Shown here: one piece after another, positions 1-7,735 of the stretch
How the letters are laid out: the number at the start of each line of letters is the position of its first letter
Numbering within the stretch: position 1 is the first letter of the stretch
Assembly: GCA_910584715.1 (NCBI GenBank)
Contig: CAJUAN010000006.1
Location: 1 to 64,000, forward strand
DNA: 64,000 nucleotides
DNA from: an uncultured Oscillospiraceae bacterium
GTDB taxonomy: Bacteria; Bacillota; Clostridia; Oscillospirales; Ruminococcaceae
Direction of reading: 5' to 3'
Position numbers and translations under genes: made by a program
Notes under the pieces: generated by a model
What the model was told of the DNA's origin: nothing
Seen by the model: the letters and a program-made list of their open reading frames with translations, nothing else
Databases searched by the model: none

Positions 1-1
1 T

Positions 2-178
2 ACATTTTGCAGTAATCTTGCGGCAAGCGGACTTGACAGCAGCGTGATAAAAATAATAATGGGTCACGAACATCTTTCGACAACTCAAAAGTACACCCAT
101 CTTTCGGACGCTTTCATCGAAGAAAGTCTTGAAAGATATTGGGATAAAAGTACGGTGATTGGAGGTGTTGGAGTATGA
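2..178 (+). CDS. Tyrosine recombinase, C-terminal end only (TnpA/RitA-like), cut by window start
   Basis: Translation in frame 2 gives 58 residues ending at TGA 176-178. It contains the C-terminal box of a phage-integrase family recombinase: a conserved MGHEHLSTTQKYTHLS stretch with the second active-site His and the nucleophilic Tyr (Y in QKYTH), followed by the usual short C-terminal helix. The catalytic Arg and HxxR boxes lie upstream of the window. The stop overlaps the start of the next recombinase (ATGA), so the genes are translationally coupled. It is the first of three recombinases in tandem, as in Tn554-like and recombinase-in-trio elements. Identity as a tyrosine recombinase is firm; the exact family is inferred from context. 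Confidence 0.85.
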   Translation, partial: TFCSNLAASGLDSSVIKIIMGHEHLSTTQKYTHLSDAFIEESLERYWDKSTVIGGVGV

Positions 179-1614
179 ATTTCAATTATCCGCAGGAGGA
201 CAACTGGTGGTTGGAAGACAAAGACCCGCAGTCTCAGCATTATGGCAGAAAATTTCATTTTCACTTTGAAGATTTATGCAGTGACGTAATTAAGGATATA
301 GTTAAATCGTATGTATGGGAAAATTATGTTACTGGAAGTAGGACGTTAAATTACCTTTGTACATGGATAGGTAGTTTTAAATGGTTTAACAGATATGCTA
401 TTCAAGCAAAATTATTTAATTTTAAAGAATTAACAAATTTTAATATCTGTATGTTTGTTTCTTTTCTTAATACAACCACATCTATAAAAACAGGAAACAA
501 GTTGGCATATCAAACTCGCAAAAAAAAGTTGGATAGTCTCAAAAGCATAATTCACTGGTGTCAAATTCATAAGCCAGATGTCATACCAAATGACGAAATA
601 TTTACAGGTAATGAGTTTACGGGAGTAAATCGAAAACTTAAAATTGATTTCATTCCAGACGAAGTTTTGAAACAAATAAATAACGCACTTAAAACCGAAG
701 GAAATCCGTATCTCAAATATGGAATAATAATTCTTGAATCCACAGGTATGAGAATAGGTGATTTGCTTAATCTGCAAATTGATTGCATAAAACCTCATCT
801 TATAAGCGGTTATACAATGACATGGTTTGACCATAAAAATCGCAAATGGCATAAGCCTATGCCTGTAAGAACAGAATGTATCGAAGCAGTTAGATTGCTT
901 ACGGAAGCAACAAATGAACTTCGTAAAGAGGGTGATGATAGTATGAGTGTTTTATTGTTTATTCATAAAGTTTATAAAGGTTCTCAGAGCGAACAGATAA
1001 TGACACTTAATAATCACACCTTCAAATATTGGCTTAATGATTTTATTAAAAGAAATAATATCATTGATTCAAACGGAAAATTGTATCATCTAACATCACA
1101 TCAATTTAGACGCACATTAGGGACAGATATGCTTTCCAAAGGCATAAATCTTAATGTAATACAAGAGGTTTTGGGACACACAAGTATAGCAAACACTAAA
1201 CGTTTTTACGCAACGGTTAAAGACAAGGAACGTGCCGAGGTATTCAAAACAATTGGTGTTATTGGCAACATAAATCAACTTGATATTTCTCATTTTGAAA
1301 ATGAAACAGAAAGAATTTGGTTTAATGAACACAAGGAAGATAAAGCCGCTTTGTGTGACGGCTACTGTACAAAGCCCATATACGATGGGAAAATATGCGA
1401 CAGACTCTTAAAACGTCAAAAATGTTACAGTTGTAGTCGGTATATTACCACCCCCGAATACCTTGAAGCACATAAAAAACATCTTACTGAACTTGAGAGA
1501 CAACTTGCTGAGGGTGGGATTTACGGCGAACATTACAAAGAGCATTTTATTTCCACAATTGAAATACTGAAAATTATCATAGAGAGATTGGAGGCGTTGA
1601 AAAATGGCGACTGA
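175..1614 (+). CDS. Tyrosine recombinase (TnpB-like), second of three
   Basis: This 479-residue protein has a complete phage-integrase catalytic domain at about 155-350: Arg I in GMRIGD (R193), HQFR (H309/R312), VLGH (H335) and the nucleophile in RFYATV (Y345). The N-terminal 150 residues form a core-binding-like region. After the catalytic domain comes a Cys cluster (C394, C398, C408, C417, C420) that looks like a small zinc-binding domain, as in TnpB of Tn554, then a coiled helix. It overlaps the upstream recombinase by 4 bases and the next by 11. The DNA is clearly more AT-rich than the housekeeping genes further on, consistent with transfer. Role: strand exchange for transposition of this element. 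Confidence 0.9.
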   Translation: MNFNYPQEDNWWLEDKDPQSQHYGRKFHFHFEDLCSDVIKDIVKSYVWENYVTGSRTLNYLCTWIGSFKWFNRYAIQAKLFNFKELTNFNICMFVSFLNTTTSIKTGNKLAYQTRKKKLDSLKSIIHWCQIHKPDVIPNDEIFTGNEFTGVNRKLKIDFIPDEVLKQINNALKTEGNPYLKYGIIILESTGMRIGDLLNLQIDCIKPHLISGYTMTWFDHKNRKWHKPMPVRTECIEAVRLLTEATNELRKEGDDSMSVLLFIHKVYKGSQSEQIMTLNNHTFKYWLNDFIKRNNIIDSNGKLYHLTSHQFRRTLGTDMLSKGINLNVIQEVLGHTSIANTKRFYATVKDKERAEVFKTIGVIGNINQLDISHFENETERIWFNEHKEDKAALCDGYCTKPIYDGKICDRLLKRQKCYSCSRYITTPEYLEAHKKHLTELERQLAEGGIYGEHYKEHFISTIEILKIIIERLEALKNGD

Positions 1615-3139
1615 TCATGCTCTTGCGAAAAGTCTTGTACTAATCGGTACAGATACAAATTATGAAAATATTATGATCGGGAACTCTAAATTTACCGATG
1701 ATGTTTGGGATTTAAGACCGTTTATACAAAGCAGAACAGTCCGCGATAGTCACAAATATTTGGATTTTAAGTATATTTCAAGTAATGAAATAAAATATAC
1801 TATTAAGCAATATATGTATTATAAATTAGCTAAAATAAAACCTAAAACTGCGCGAGATTATCTTAATGGTTGTTTACCAAGTTTTATTGAATATTGTAAT
1901 AATAATGGAATTGAGAGTTTAAAAGTTATAACATCTAAAAACCTTTTAGAATATAATTTTTGGCTTAAATCAGTAAAAAAAATAACTAACACATCTGGAT
2001 GTAAAAAATTTCACATAGTTGAAGAAATTATAAAAATTGGTAATATAAAAGGTTGGGCTGTTCCTCAAATAAATATTTTAAATAATATTTCCTCAACTAA
2101 ATTATGGAATATAAGCATTTATAATTCCAAACAAAATAAATATAAACCCATCCCCGAAGATGTTTTCAACCAAATTCTTTATCATGCCATTCATGATGAA
2201 AAAGATATACTTACAAAAGCAGGTATTATTATTCAAAGTCAGACTGGATTGCGGATAAATGAAATTTTATCAATATGCGAAGGATGTGTTAAAACCACAT
2301 CTGACGGTTATGACTACATGGAAGTTGAACTTAGTAAAACCGAAAAGGGTGAACCGATTATTCATAAGGTTTTTATCAATGAACTATCAAAAGATGTTAT
2401 CAAAGAATTGACTTTGGCTACTGCTAAACTCCGCAAGGAAAGTGGATTGAAAGAATTGTTTTTGATTAAATACTATAAAATACGTGTGCTAAAGTCAGAT
2501 AGATGGTCATGTCAAAGGCTTTCAAATTTTATTAAACGTTGGGACATTCGAGACAACAAGGGTAATCTTTATCCGCTGAAATCTCACCAATTCAGAGCGA
2601 CTTTTGTCAGAGAATTGGTTAAACGAAAAGTCCCAATTGCTATGATTATGGAGCAGTATTCACACGTTTCTATTGAAATGACATCTCATTATCTTTCACT
2701 TCAAGCAGAAGAGGTCTGCGACATTTACTCAGATATGATTTTAAATCCAAATTCCAAAATTGCTGGTCTCAGAGCGAAGGAAATTAAAGATAAACTCAAC
2801 ACTATTTTTAATGGTAAGACCGAAGAAGAGATTGATGCCATTATTGACGACCTTGCTTCAACAATGAGTTTTAATCCTTTGCCTACAGGTGTATGTCTTT
2901 ATGATTTTCGACGCGGTAACTGTACAGATGGCGACGGCTGTTTTTTCTATAACTGCCCCAATTACATTACTGAAGTGCAGTTTCTTCCGATACTTAAATC
3001 AGAACTTAACCTGTTAAAAAAAGAGATGGCTCGGTTAAAGGCGTTAGATAGAGAAAGAGAATGGCAACGTCAATATATCAAATACAAGCATTTAAAACCA
3101 CTTGTGGAAAGTCTGGAGGTGCAGAAAGATGAAACGTAA
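1604..3139 (+). CDS. Tyrosine recombinase (TnpB-like), third of three
   Basis: This 511-residue protein is a diverged paralogue of the preceding recombinase. Active-site residues are present: TGLRINEI (R217), HQFR (H328/R331), a Ser-His replacing the usual Gly-His (H354), and HYLSL (Y363). The C-terminus again carries a Cys-rich motif (GVCLYDFRRGNC, then DGCFFYNC) and a charged helix. The start at ATG 1604 follows GGAGG by a normal distance and overlaps the upstream gene by 11 bases, so all three recombinases and the small downstream gene look like one transcript. Two adjacent TnpB-like proteins plus a TnpA-like one match the three-recombinase plan of Tn554-like/RIT elements. Confidence 0.9.
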   Translation: MATDHALAKSLVLIGTDTNYENIMIGNSKFTDDVWDLRPFIQSRTVRDSHKYLDFKYISSNEIKYTIKQYMYYKLAKIKPKTARDYLNGCLPSFIEYCNNNGIESLKVITSKNLLEYNFWLKSVKKITNTSGCKKFHIVEEIIKIGNIKGWAVPQINILNNISSTKLWNISIYNSKQNKYKPIPEDVFNQILYHAIHDEKDILTKAGIIIQSQTGLRINEILSICEGCVKTTSDGYDYMEVELSKTEKGEPIIHKVFINELSKDVIKELTLATAKLRKESGLKELFLIKYYKIRVLKSDRWSCQRLSNFIKRWDIRDNKGNLYPLKSHQFRATFVRELVKRKVPIAMIMEQYSHVSIEMTSHYLSLQAEEVCDIYSDMILNPNSKIAGLRAKEIKDKLNTIFNGKTEEEIDAIIDDLASTMSFNPLPTGVCLYDFRRGNCTDGDGCFFYNCPNYITEVQFLPILKSELNLLKKEMARLKALDREREWQRQYIKYKHLKPLVESLEVQKDET

Positions 3140-3557
3140 AGTCCCTGAATCGCAGCTTGCGGGTCTTAAAGCCCACGCGGAGAAAAGTCGCGCGGAGAAT
3201 ACCGCTAAAGCCAACGAAGCCATAGACAGGCTTTACAGGCGCAAGAAGGACATTAACTTCAAGTCCGTGGAGATTGAAAGCGGTGTCAGTCGTTCAACGC
3301 TGTACGCCATTCCTGCCGTCCGAGAGCGCATTTTGAAGCTTAGAACAGGCTGTCGCTCTGCTCCTAATAAGGATTTCACGGTTATTAAAAAGGACGCTAA
3401 AGCCGAGTATGAAGCACTTATTGCTAAGTACCGTGCCGAGAACGCACAGCTTAAAAAGGATAAGGAGAACCTTATCGCGCAACTTGTGGAAATCGAGGAA
3501 CTCCGCGAGGAGGTCAAACGATTACGAGAACGTCTTATTCAGGTTAATAAGACGTGA
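3129..3557 (+). CDS. DUF6262-type TnpC-like accessory protein
   Basis: This is a 142-residue basic protein. ATG 3129 is preferred because GGAGG stands 9 bases upstream; an in-frame ATG at 3102 has no such site. The N-terminus contains a SQLAGLKAHAEKSRAENT segment, followed by a helix-turn-helix-like part (GVSRSTLYAIPAVRERI) and a long C-terminal coiled coil rich in Glu, Lys and Leu. This arrangement is typical of DUF6262 proteins, which sit directly after paired TnpA/TnpB recombinases and correspond to TnpC of Tn554. In Tn554, TnpC affects efficiency or orientation of insertion; the same role here is an inference. It overlaps the preceding gene by 11 bases. Confidence 0.8.
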   Translation: MKRKVPESQLAGLKAHAEKSRAENTAKANEAIDRLYRRKKDINFKSVEIESGVSRSTLYAIPAVRERILKLRTGCRSAPNKDFTVIKKDAKAEYEALIAKYRAENAQLKKDKENLIAQLVEIEELREEVKRLRERLIQVNKT

Positions 3558-3708
3558 TATTACACAGTTTTAATTATGTTCTTTTGTGCATAATATAGAT
3601 TTTTAAGAAGGAGAAACGTTCCGCACACACAAAAGTGTATTATGCGTTGAGAATGTCGTATTTATCGCTTTTTAACGTTTAATACAGTGTGAGAACTGAA
3701 AATAAAAA

Positions 3709-3912
3709 ATGTACCTTTGCCGCTCTATAAAGATTACGGAGCTTACGCCCGAAATTATGCACGAACTTATTGAGCGAATTGTGGCTCACGCTCCCGACAA
3801 GTCAAGCGGACACAGGGTACAGCAGATTGATATTTACTACAGGTTCAATATTTCAGTTTCTATGGCTATTGCAGACGGTAGAGAGTATGACAAAAAGAGA
3901 AAGGCTGCGTAG
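3709..3912 (+). pseudogene. Large serine recombinase remnant, C-terminal DUF4368 piece
   Basis: The 67-codon frame contains ITELTPEIMHELIERIVAH and the HAPDKSSGHRVQQIDIYYRF signature found at the C-terminus (DUF4368) of large serine recombinases such as those of Tn4451/Tn916-type Clostridial elements. No resolvase catalytic domain or zinc ribbon is present upstream, so only the last tenth of the gene survives. It lies just beyond the tyrosine-recombinase element, which suggests one mobile element inserted into or next to another. A strong hairpin directly after it is probably its original terminator. Confidence 0.75.
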
Positions 3913-3930
3913 GGTTTCTACGCAGCCTTT
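3900..3930 (+). terminator. Hairpin terminator after the serine recombinase remnant
   Basis: A perfect 12-bp stem (AAAGGCTGCGTA with TACGCAGCCTTT) and a 7-base loop overlap the stop codon of the DUF4368 remnant. The stem ends in a T-run, and the flanking A-run means it could also act on the other strand. Confidence 0.75.
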
Positions 3931-4176
3931 CAAATTTAATAAAATACTTCTTTATCGCACTCAGCCTTTAGTGCAAGCCATTATTATTTAAATTGTATAT
4001 AAAGTATATAACGCATAATAACGAAAAAGCATATTAACTAAAAACGATTACACTGCTAAATTTATAGCTGCACATAAAATATCCTGGTAAAATTTGTGTT
4101 ACAAAATAACCTTTTATTTGCATTGCCCATAGGAATTTTTTTAAAATTAAGAACATAAACTATAATAAATATTTAA

Positions 4177-5100
4177 ATGGTGATGTTTATGTTTTTTTGT
4201 ATAAGGCTGAAAAGATTTTTGGTGTGCCTCGCAGGGATAATTATTTTAATTTTAGGAGGAACAGTTCTTACTGCAAAAGGCTTTGAACAGGCGGCTGCTG
4301 CTTCAGACACTGCTTCGGACGTCTCCAGAACTGCCGTAACCAAAGAAAATGATATTTTTGTCCCGGCAGTTATGTATCACAGCTTGCTGAAAGATCCTGA
4401 CAGGGCAGGTGATTATGTCGTCAGTCCTGCCGTGTTTGAGGCGGATATGCGTTATCTTGCCGAAAAAGGTTATGAGACTGTTTTTGCAAGCGACATTATT
4501 GATTTTGTGGAAAAAGGGGTTCCGCTGCCTGAAAAGCCTGTGCTTGTTACTTTCGATGACGGTTACCTGAATGTTATGACATATGCATATCCGTACATGA
4601 AAGAAAACGGTCTGAAAGGCGTGATGAATGTTGTCGGTACGTACACCGATCTTTCTACAGAACAGGACGAGCATAATCCCGCGTATTCCAGCCTGACCTG
4701 GCAGGAGATAGCGGAGCTTTCACAAAGCGGAGTTTTCGAGATCGGGAATCACACCTACAATATGCATTCCATGACGTCCAGAAAGGGATGTAAAAAAATG
4801 TACGGCGAAAGCTACGAGGAATACCGGAAGTCAATGTTTGACGATATTGCAATGCTTCAGGGACTGCTCAGCGATAAATCAGGTGTGACTCCTGTTACAT
4901 TTGCATATCCTTTCGGTTTTATTTCAGAGGACAGCGTCGGAATATTACAGGATATGGGATTCAAGGCGCTGCTTACCTGCAATGAAAAACCAAATTATAT
5001 TTCACGCGGAGACACGGAATGTCTGCTTAGCATCAACCGTTATAACCGTCCTGCGGGAATCTCTACCGAGGAATTTATGGAAAAGCTCCTTAAACATTAA
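4177..5100 (+). CDS. Polysaccharide deacetylase (NodB-type), membrane-anchored
   Basis: This 307-residue protein has an N-terminal hydrophobic anchor or signal (about residues 9-34), so the enzyme acts outside the membrane. The NodB homology domain runs from about residue 60 to the end. TFDDG (125-129) supplies the catalytic base and a metal-binding Asp, and H192-TYNM-H197 matches the metal-binding HxxxxH pair. MYHSLL near the domain start and FAYPFG later are also family marks. Expected activity: metal-dependent N- or O-deacetylation of a cell-wall or capsular glycan. Substrate cannot be told from sequence. ATG 4189 is an alternative start because GGTG lies 6 bases before it. The gene stands alone and converges on the next one, separated by a bidirectional terminator. 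Confidence 0.88.
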   Translation: MVMFMFFCIRLKRFLVCLAGIIILILGGTVLTAKGFEQAAAASDTASDVSRTAVTKENDIFVPAVMYHSLLKDPDRAGDYVVSPAVFEADMRYLAEKGYETVFASDIIDFVEKGVPLPEKPVLVTFDDGYLNVMTYAYPYMKENGLKGVMNVVGTYTDLSTEQDEHNPAYSSLTWQEIAELSQSGVFEIGNHTYNMHSMTSRKGCKKMYGESYEEYRKSMFDDIAMLQGLLSDKSGVTPVTFAYPFGFISEDSVGILQDMGFKALLTCNEKPNYISRGDTECLLSINRYNRPAGISTEEFMEKLLKH

Positions 5101-5111
5101 GTAAATACTAA

Positions 5112-5144
5112 AAAACTGCGCAGGAACGCTTCCTGCGCAGTTTT
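5112..5144. terminator. Bidirectional terminator between convergent genes
   Basis: A perfect 14-bp stem (AAAACTGCGCAGGA with TCCTGCGCAGTTTT) with a 5-base loop is flanked by A-run and T-run. It lies between the deacetylase stop and the end of the leftward unknown gene and can terminate both. Confidence 0.85.
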
Positions 5145-5147
5145 CGA

Positions 5148-5825
5148 TTATTCGTGAAGAACAAGGTCGTCTCCGAAGTCCTCCGGAATAAATTCCTGAA
5201 TCCCGTCGTCCGAAGCGGCTTCTGCGTTATCTGCGCTTTCTGCGGCAAGAGCGGAAGCCTCCTCTTCGGAAAGTTCCTCCTCAGGCTCGGGTTCCGGAAC
5301 ATAATCAATACTGTGTTCATAGACTGATGTATAAAATCTGTCGATATGACCGAAAGTCGCTTCAGTATATTGGTCGCGGAACTCGATCATCTCGTCAAGT
5401 ATCGGACCAAACTGTTCTGGTGAACGCGGTACTCCGGCAGTAGGATCGTAGTTGGCTTTTGTGTTTGCATTTTTCCAGGCGCGGTTTATCATTGCCAGAA
5501 CATACTTATCCTTTTTGGCTTCAAGGTTTTTCTTGAATTCAGTAGGAACCGGCTTTTTAAAAGAATAGTATTTTTCCAAAGCCATTAATTCTTTCAGGGA
5601 GTCATGAATAGAATCCAAACAGCCGAAAAAAGTTCTCGGACTTTTGGTTGTGGAAATGCTTGCCATTGCATTGTTAATACTTTTCATTCTTTTGGAAATA
5701 TAGACCTTTGTCATTTCGTCGAGAAACTCATTTGACACCATGAGCTTCTTTTCATTTGTGCCGAAAATAATATTTTGCAGTTCGACCTGTTTTGATTTAT
5801 TGGCGCCGCCTGAAAAAAGAGCCAT
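5148..5825 (-). CDS. Unknown protein with acidic C-terminal tail
   Basis: This 225-residue soluble protein has no signal peptide or membrane segment. The first 165 residues look helical and are rich in charged residues, with RTFFGCLDSIHDSLKELM near residue 65 and a MINRAWKNANTKA helix. From about residue 175 it becomes a strongly acidic tail (PEPEPEEELSEEEASALAAE and further Asp/Glu). I do not recognise a family. It lies 16 bases after folT on the same strand and probably shares that riboswitch-controlled transcript, which does not by itself imply a folate role. ATG 5825 has AAAGGA upstream. Confidence 0.7.
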   Translation of the reverse strand: MALFSGGANKSKQVELQNIIFGTNEKKLMVSNEFLDEMTKVYISKRMKSINNAMASISTTKSPRTFFGCLDSIHDSLKELMALEKYYSFKKPVPTEFKKNLEAKKDKYVLAMINRAWKNANTKANYDPTAGVPRSPEQFGPILDEMIEFRDQYTEATFGHIDRFYTSVYEHSIDYVPEPEPEEELSEEEASALAAESADNAEAASDDGIQEFIPEDFGDDLVLHE

Positions 5826-5841
5826 TTAAACACATATCCTT

Positions 5842-6405
5842 TCATATTGATTTATGATTAACGGTTCGTCCGTAAACAGCTTTTACAGCGGGCAGAACCG
5901 CTATTATCAGGGGTATAAAAAACACAAGTTCAGCGGCAATTTTGCCGTATCGCGTATAAAGCTGCTGCGATGTGCGGGACATAAAGCCGTAGTACATCAG
6001 TATCGGAGTATTCAAAAACAGCGAGATTATAAACGAGTCTGCAAGGCGCGCGGCAATTGAAAACACTATCAGCTTAAATCCATCTTTTTTGTACAGCAGC
6101 GTACCGTAGATAAATCCTGTCAGTACCGATGTCATGGAAAGCAGCGGCAGGGGAGCCTGACCGCTGAGAATGCAGCCGATAAGGTCTCCCGCCAGTGCGG
6201 AAAGCATTGCAGGTACAGGACCGAACAGCATTCCAACCGCTGAAAGTGCAATAAATGCAAAATTGACTTTAATGAACTCGGTCGGTCTGAACGAGAACAT
6301 ATCAAGCACGATAAACGCCGCAGTAAGAATCCCAGCTACGGCAAGGCAGCGGATATTTTTCAGTTCCGCTGCAGAATTTTTGAAATCGGAAAAAAAGCTT
6401 TTCAT
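5842..6405 (-). CDS. folT: Folate ECF transporter substrate-binding S component
   Basis: This 187-residue integral membrane protein has about six hydrophobic segments. The N-terminal part (RCLAVAGILTAAFIVLDMFS) and the FGPVPAMLSALAGDLIG loop match S components of energy-coupling-factor transporters, in the FolT group. It binds folate and works with a shared EcfA/EcfA'/EcfT module encoded elsewhere. Strong support for folate specificity comes from upstream: the 5' leader holds a tetrahydrofolate riboswitch. The start has a full AAGGAGG site 8 bases before ATG. Confidence 0.88.
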   Translation of the reverse strand: MKSFFSDFKNSAAELKNIRCLAVAGILTAAFIVLDMFSFRPTEFIKVNFAFIALSAVGMLFGPVPAMLSALAGDLIGCILSGQAPLPLLSMTSVLTGFIYGTLLYKKDGFKLIVFSIAARLADSFIISLFLNTPILMYYGFMSRTSQQLYTRYGKIAAELVFFIPLIIAVLPAVKAVYGRTVNHKSI

Positions 6406-6492
6406 TATAGTAACCTCCTTAAAATTATGCTAACTGCATAATCGGGAGTAGCGCGCCCTTTGCGGGAAACGGCAATGAAAAGCTCCTGTTAT

Positions 6493-6603
6493 GCATTCAG
6501 CGGGATGCGGCAAACGCACCGCAAGAATCTGACGATTCTTTTCGTCAAGGCGGCAACTCCCCGTCCGCCAAGCACTGTACGCGCGTATGCCTACTCTGTA
6601 TGC
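6493..6603 (-). promoter_or_regulatory. Tetrahydrofolate (THF) riboswitch upstream of folT
   Basis: Read on the minus strand from 6603, the leader has the THF-I aptamer blocks in order: GAGTAG, then GCGTACAGTG (family GCGTTAAGTG), a GGCGG..CCGCC stem, ACGAA, a hairpin, GCGGTG and GCATCC. The closing P1 helix forms between GCATACAG (6603-6596) and CTGAATGC (6500-6493). The leader continues about 87 bases to the folT start. In that platform a CTACTC segment can pair with the aptamer's own GAGTAG, and a small TTATGC/GCATAA hairpin sits just before the ribosome site, so ligand binding probably represses folT. The aptamer match is seen directly; the switching mechanism is inferred. Confidence 0.85.
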
Positions 6604-6666
6604 TTGCTTACTTACTAAGTAAGTTTGAATACGCTGCTGTTTGCAGGCGTATATCTGCCGAACTTA

Positions 6667-7626
6667 TCAGAATGAAATTTCGTCGGCAATTCTGTAAAGA
6701 TTTTCGTCAAAAGGCTTCTTCATTGCAAGAGCTTCCTTGATGTCGAAATCCACGATCTTACCGCTCTGCATAGCCACAACGCGGTTTCCGATACCCTTGT
6801 CGAGAAGGTCTACCGCGTAATAGCCCATTTCGCTTGCGACTACTCTGTCACGGAGCGTAGGACTTCCGCCTCTCTGAACGTGACCTAGGATCGTGGTTCT
6901 TGAGTCGATACCTGTTTTATCGTGTATTTCCTTGGAAATTTCTTCAATATTTCCGACTCCCTCGGAAACAACCACGATAAAGTGCTGTCTTTTATTTTCC
7001 TTGGACTTCTTTATCTTGTTGACAATGTCGTCCATAGAAAACTTTACTTCGGGGGTAATAATAGCCATAGCGCCTACGGCAGTACCCACGTTAAGCGCGA
7101 TCCAGCCTGCGTTTCTGCCCATTACCTCAACAACGGAGCAGCGGTCATGTGACATAGCTGTGTCGCGTATCTTATCGACCATTTCCATAGCGGTATTCAT
7201 AGCCGTGTCGTAACCGATAGTATACTCTGTGCAGGAAATATCGTTGTCGATAGTTCCGGGAAGACCTATGCAGGGAACTCCCGCCTTTGAAAGGTCAGCC
7301 GCGCCTCTGAACGAACCGTCTCCGCCGATTACAACTATACCGACAAGATTGAGCTCGTCGCACTTCTGCTTTGCTTTAAGTACGTAATCCCATTCCTTAA
7401 ATTCAAGACACCTTGCGGTATAGAGTATCGTACCGCCGCGCTGAATAACATTGGAAACGTCTCTTGCACCAAGATTTACGGTTTCTCCGTGGAGCAGACC
7501 GTTGTAACCTCTTTGGATTCCTACTACCTCGTAGCCCTTACCAAGAGCCGCGCGTGTTACCGCTCTGACAGCCGCGTTCATACCGGGGGCGTCTCCGCCG
7601 CTTGTTAAAACGCCTATTCTCTTCAT
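6667..7626 (-). CDS. pfkA: ATP-dependent 6-phosphofructokinase
   Basis: This 319-residue protein has the usual length of bacterial PfkA. It phosphorylates fructose-6-phosphate to fructose-1,6-bisphosphate in glycolysis. The N-terminal KRIGVLTSGGDAPGMNAAVR supplies the GGDAPG nucleotide loop; GGDGSFRGA is the second ATP-binding segment; PGTIDND contains the catalytic Asp; VEVMGRNAGWIAL and GHVQRGG are substrate-binding signatures. An in-frame TTG at 7641 could extend it by 5 codons, but ATG 7626 has GGAGG 7-8 bases upstream and is preferred. It follows dnaE by about 110 bases on the same strand, a neighbourhood also seen in other Firmicutes. Confidence 0.96.
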   Translation of the reverse strand: MKRIGVLTSGGDAPGMNAAVRAVTRAALGKGYEVVGIQRGYNGLLHGETVNLGARDVSNVIQRGGTILYTARCLEFKEWDYVLKAKQKCDELNLVGIVVIGGDGSFRGAADLSKAGVPCIGLPGTIDNDISCTEYTIGYDTAMNTAMEMVDKIRDTAMSHDRCSVVEVMGRNAGWIALNVGTAVGAMAIITPEVKFSMDDIVNKIKKSKENKRQHFIVVVSEGVGNIEEISKEIHDKTGIDSRTTILGHVQRGGSPTLRDRVVASEMGYYAVDLLDKGIGNRVVAMQSGKIVDFDIKEALAMKKPFDENLYRIADEISF

Positions 7627-7735
7627 ACCTTTTTCCTCCAAAATTTATTGCATAATAATATACAATTCTCCATACATTTCTAATTATACTATTTGCTGAA
7701 AGTTTTGTCAAGTGTTGTTTCTAACAAATAATGTT

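Noticed and set aside
6610..6624. 15-bp palindrome ACTTACT-A-AGTAAGT upstream of the THF aptamer
   Set aside because: Short and AT-rich; may be an operator or a weak pfkA terminator, but nothing decides between them.
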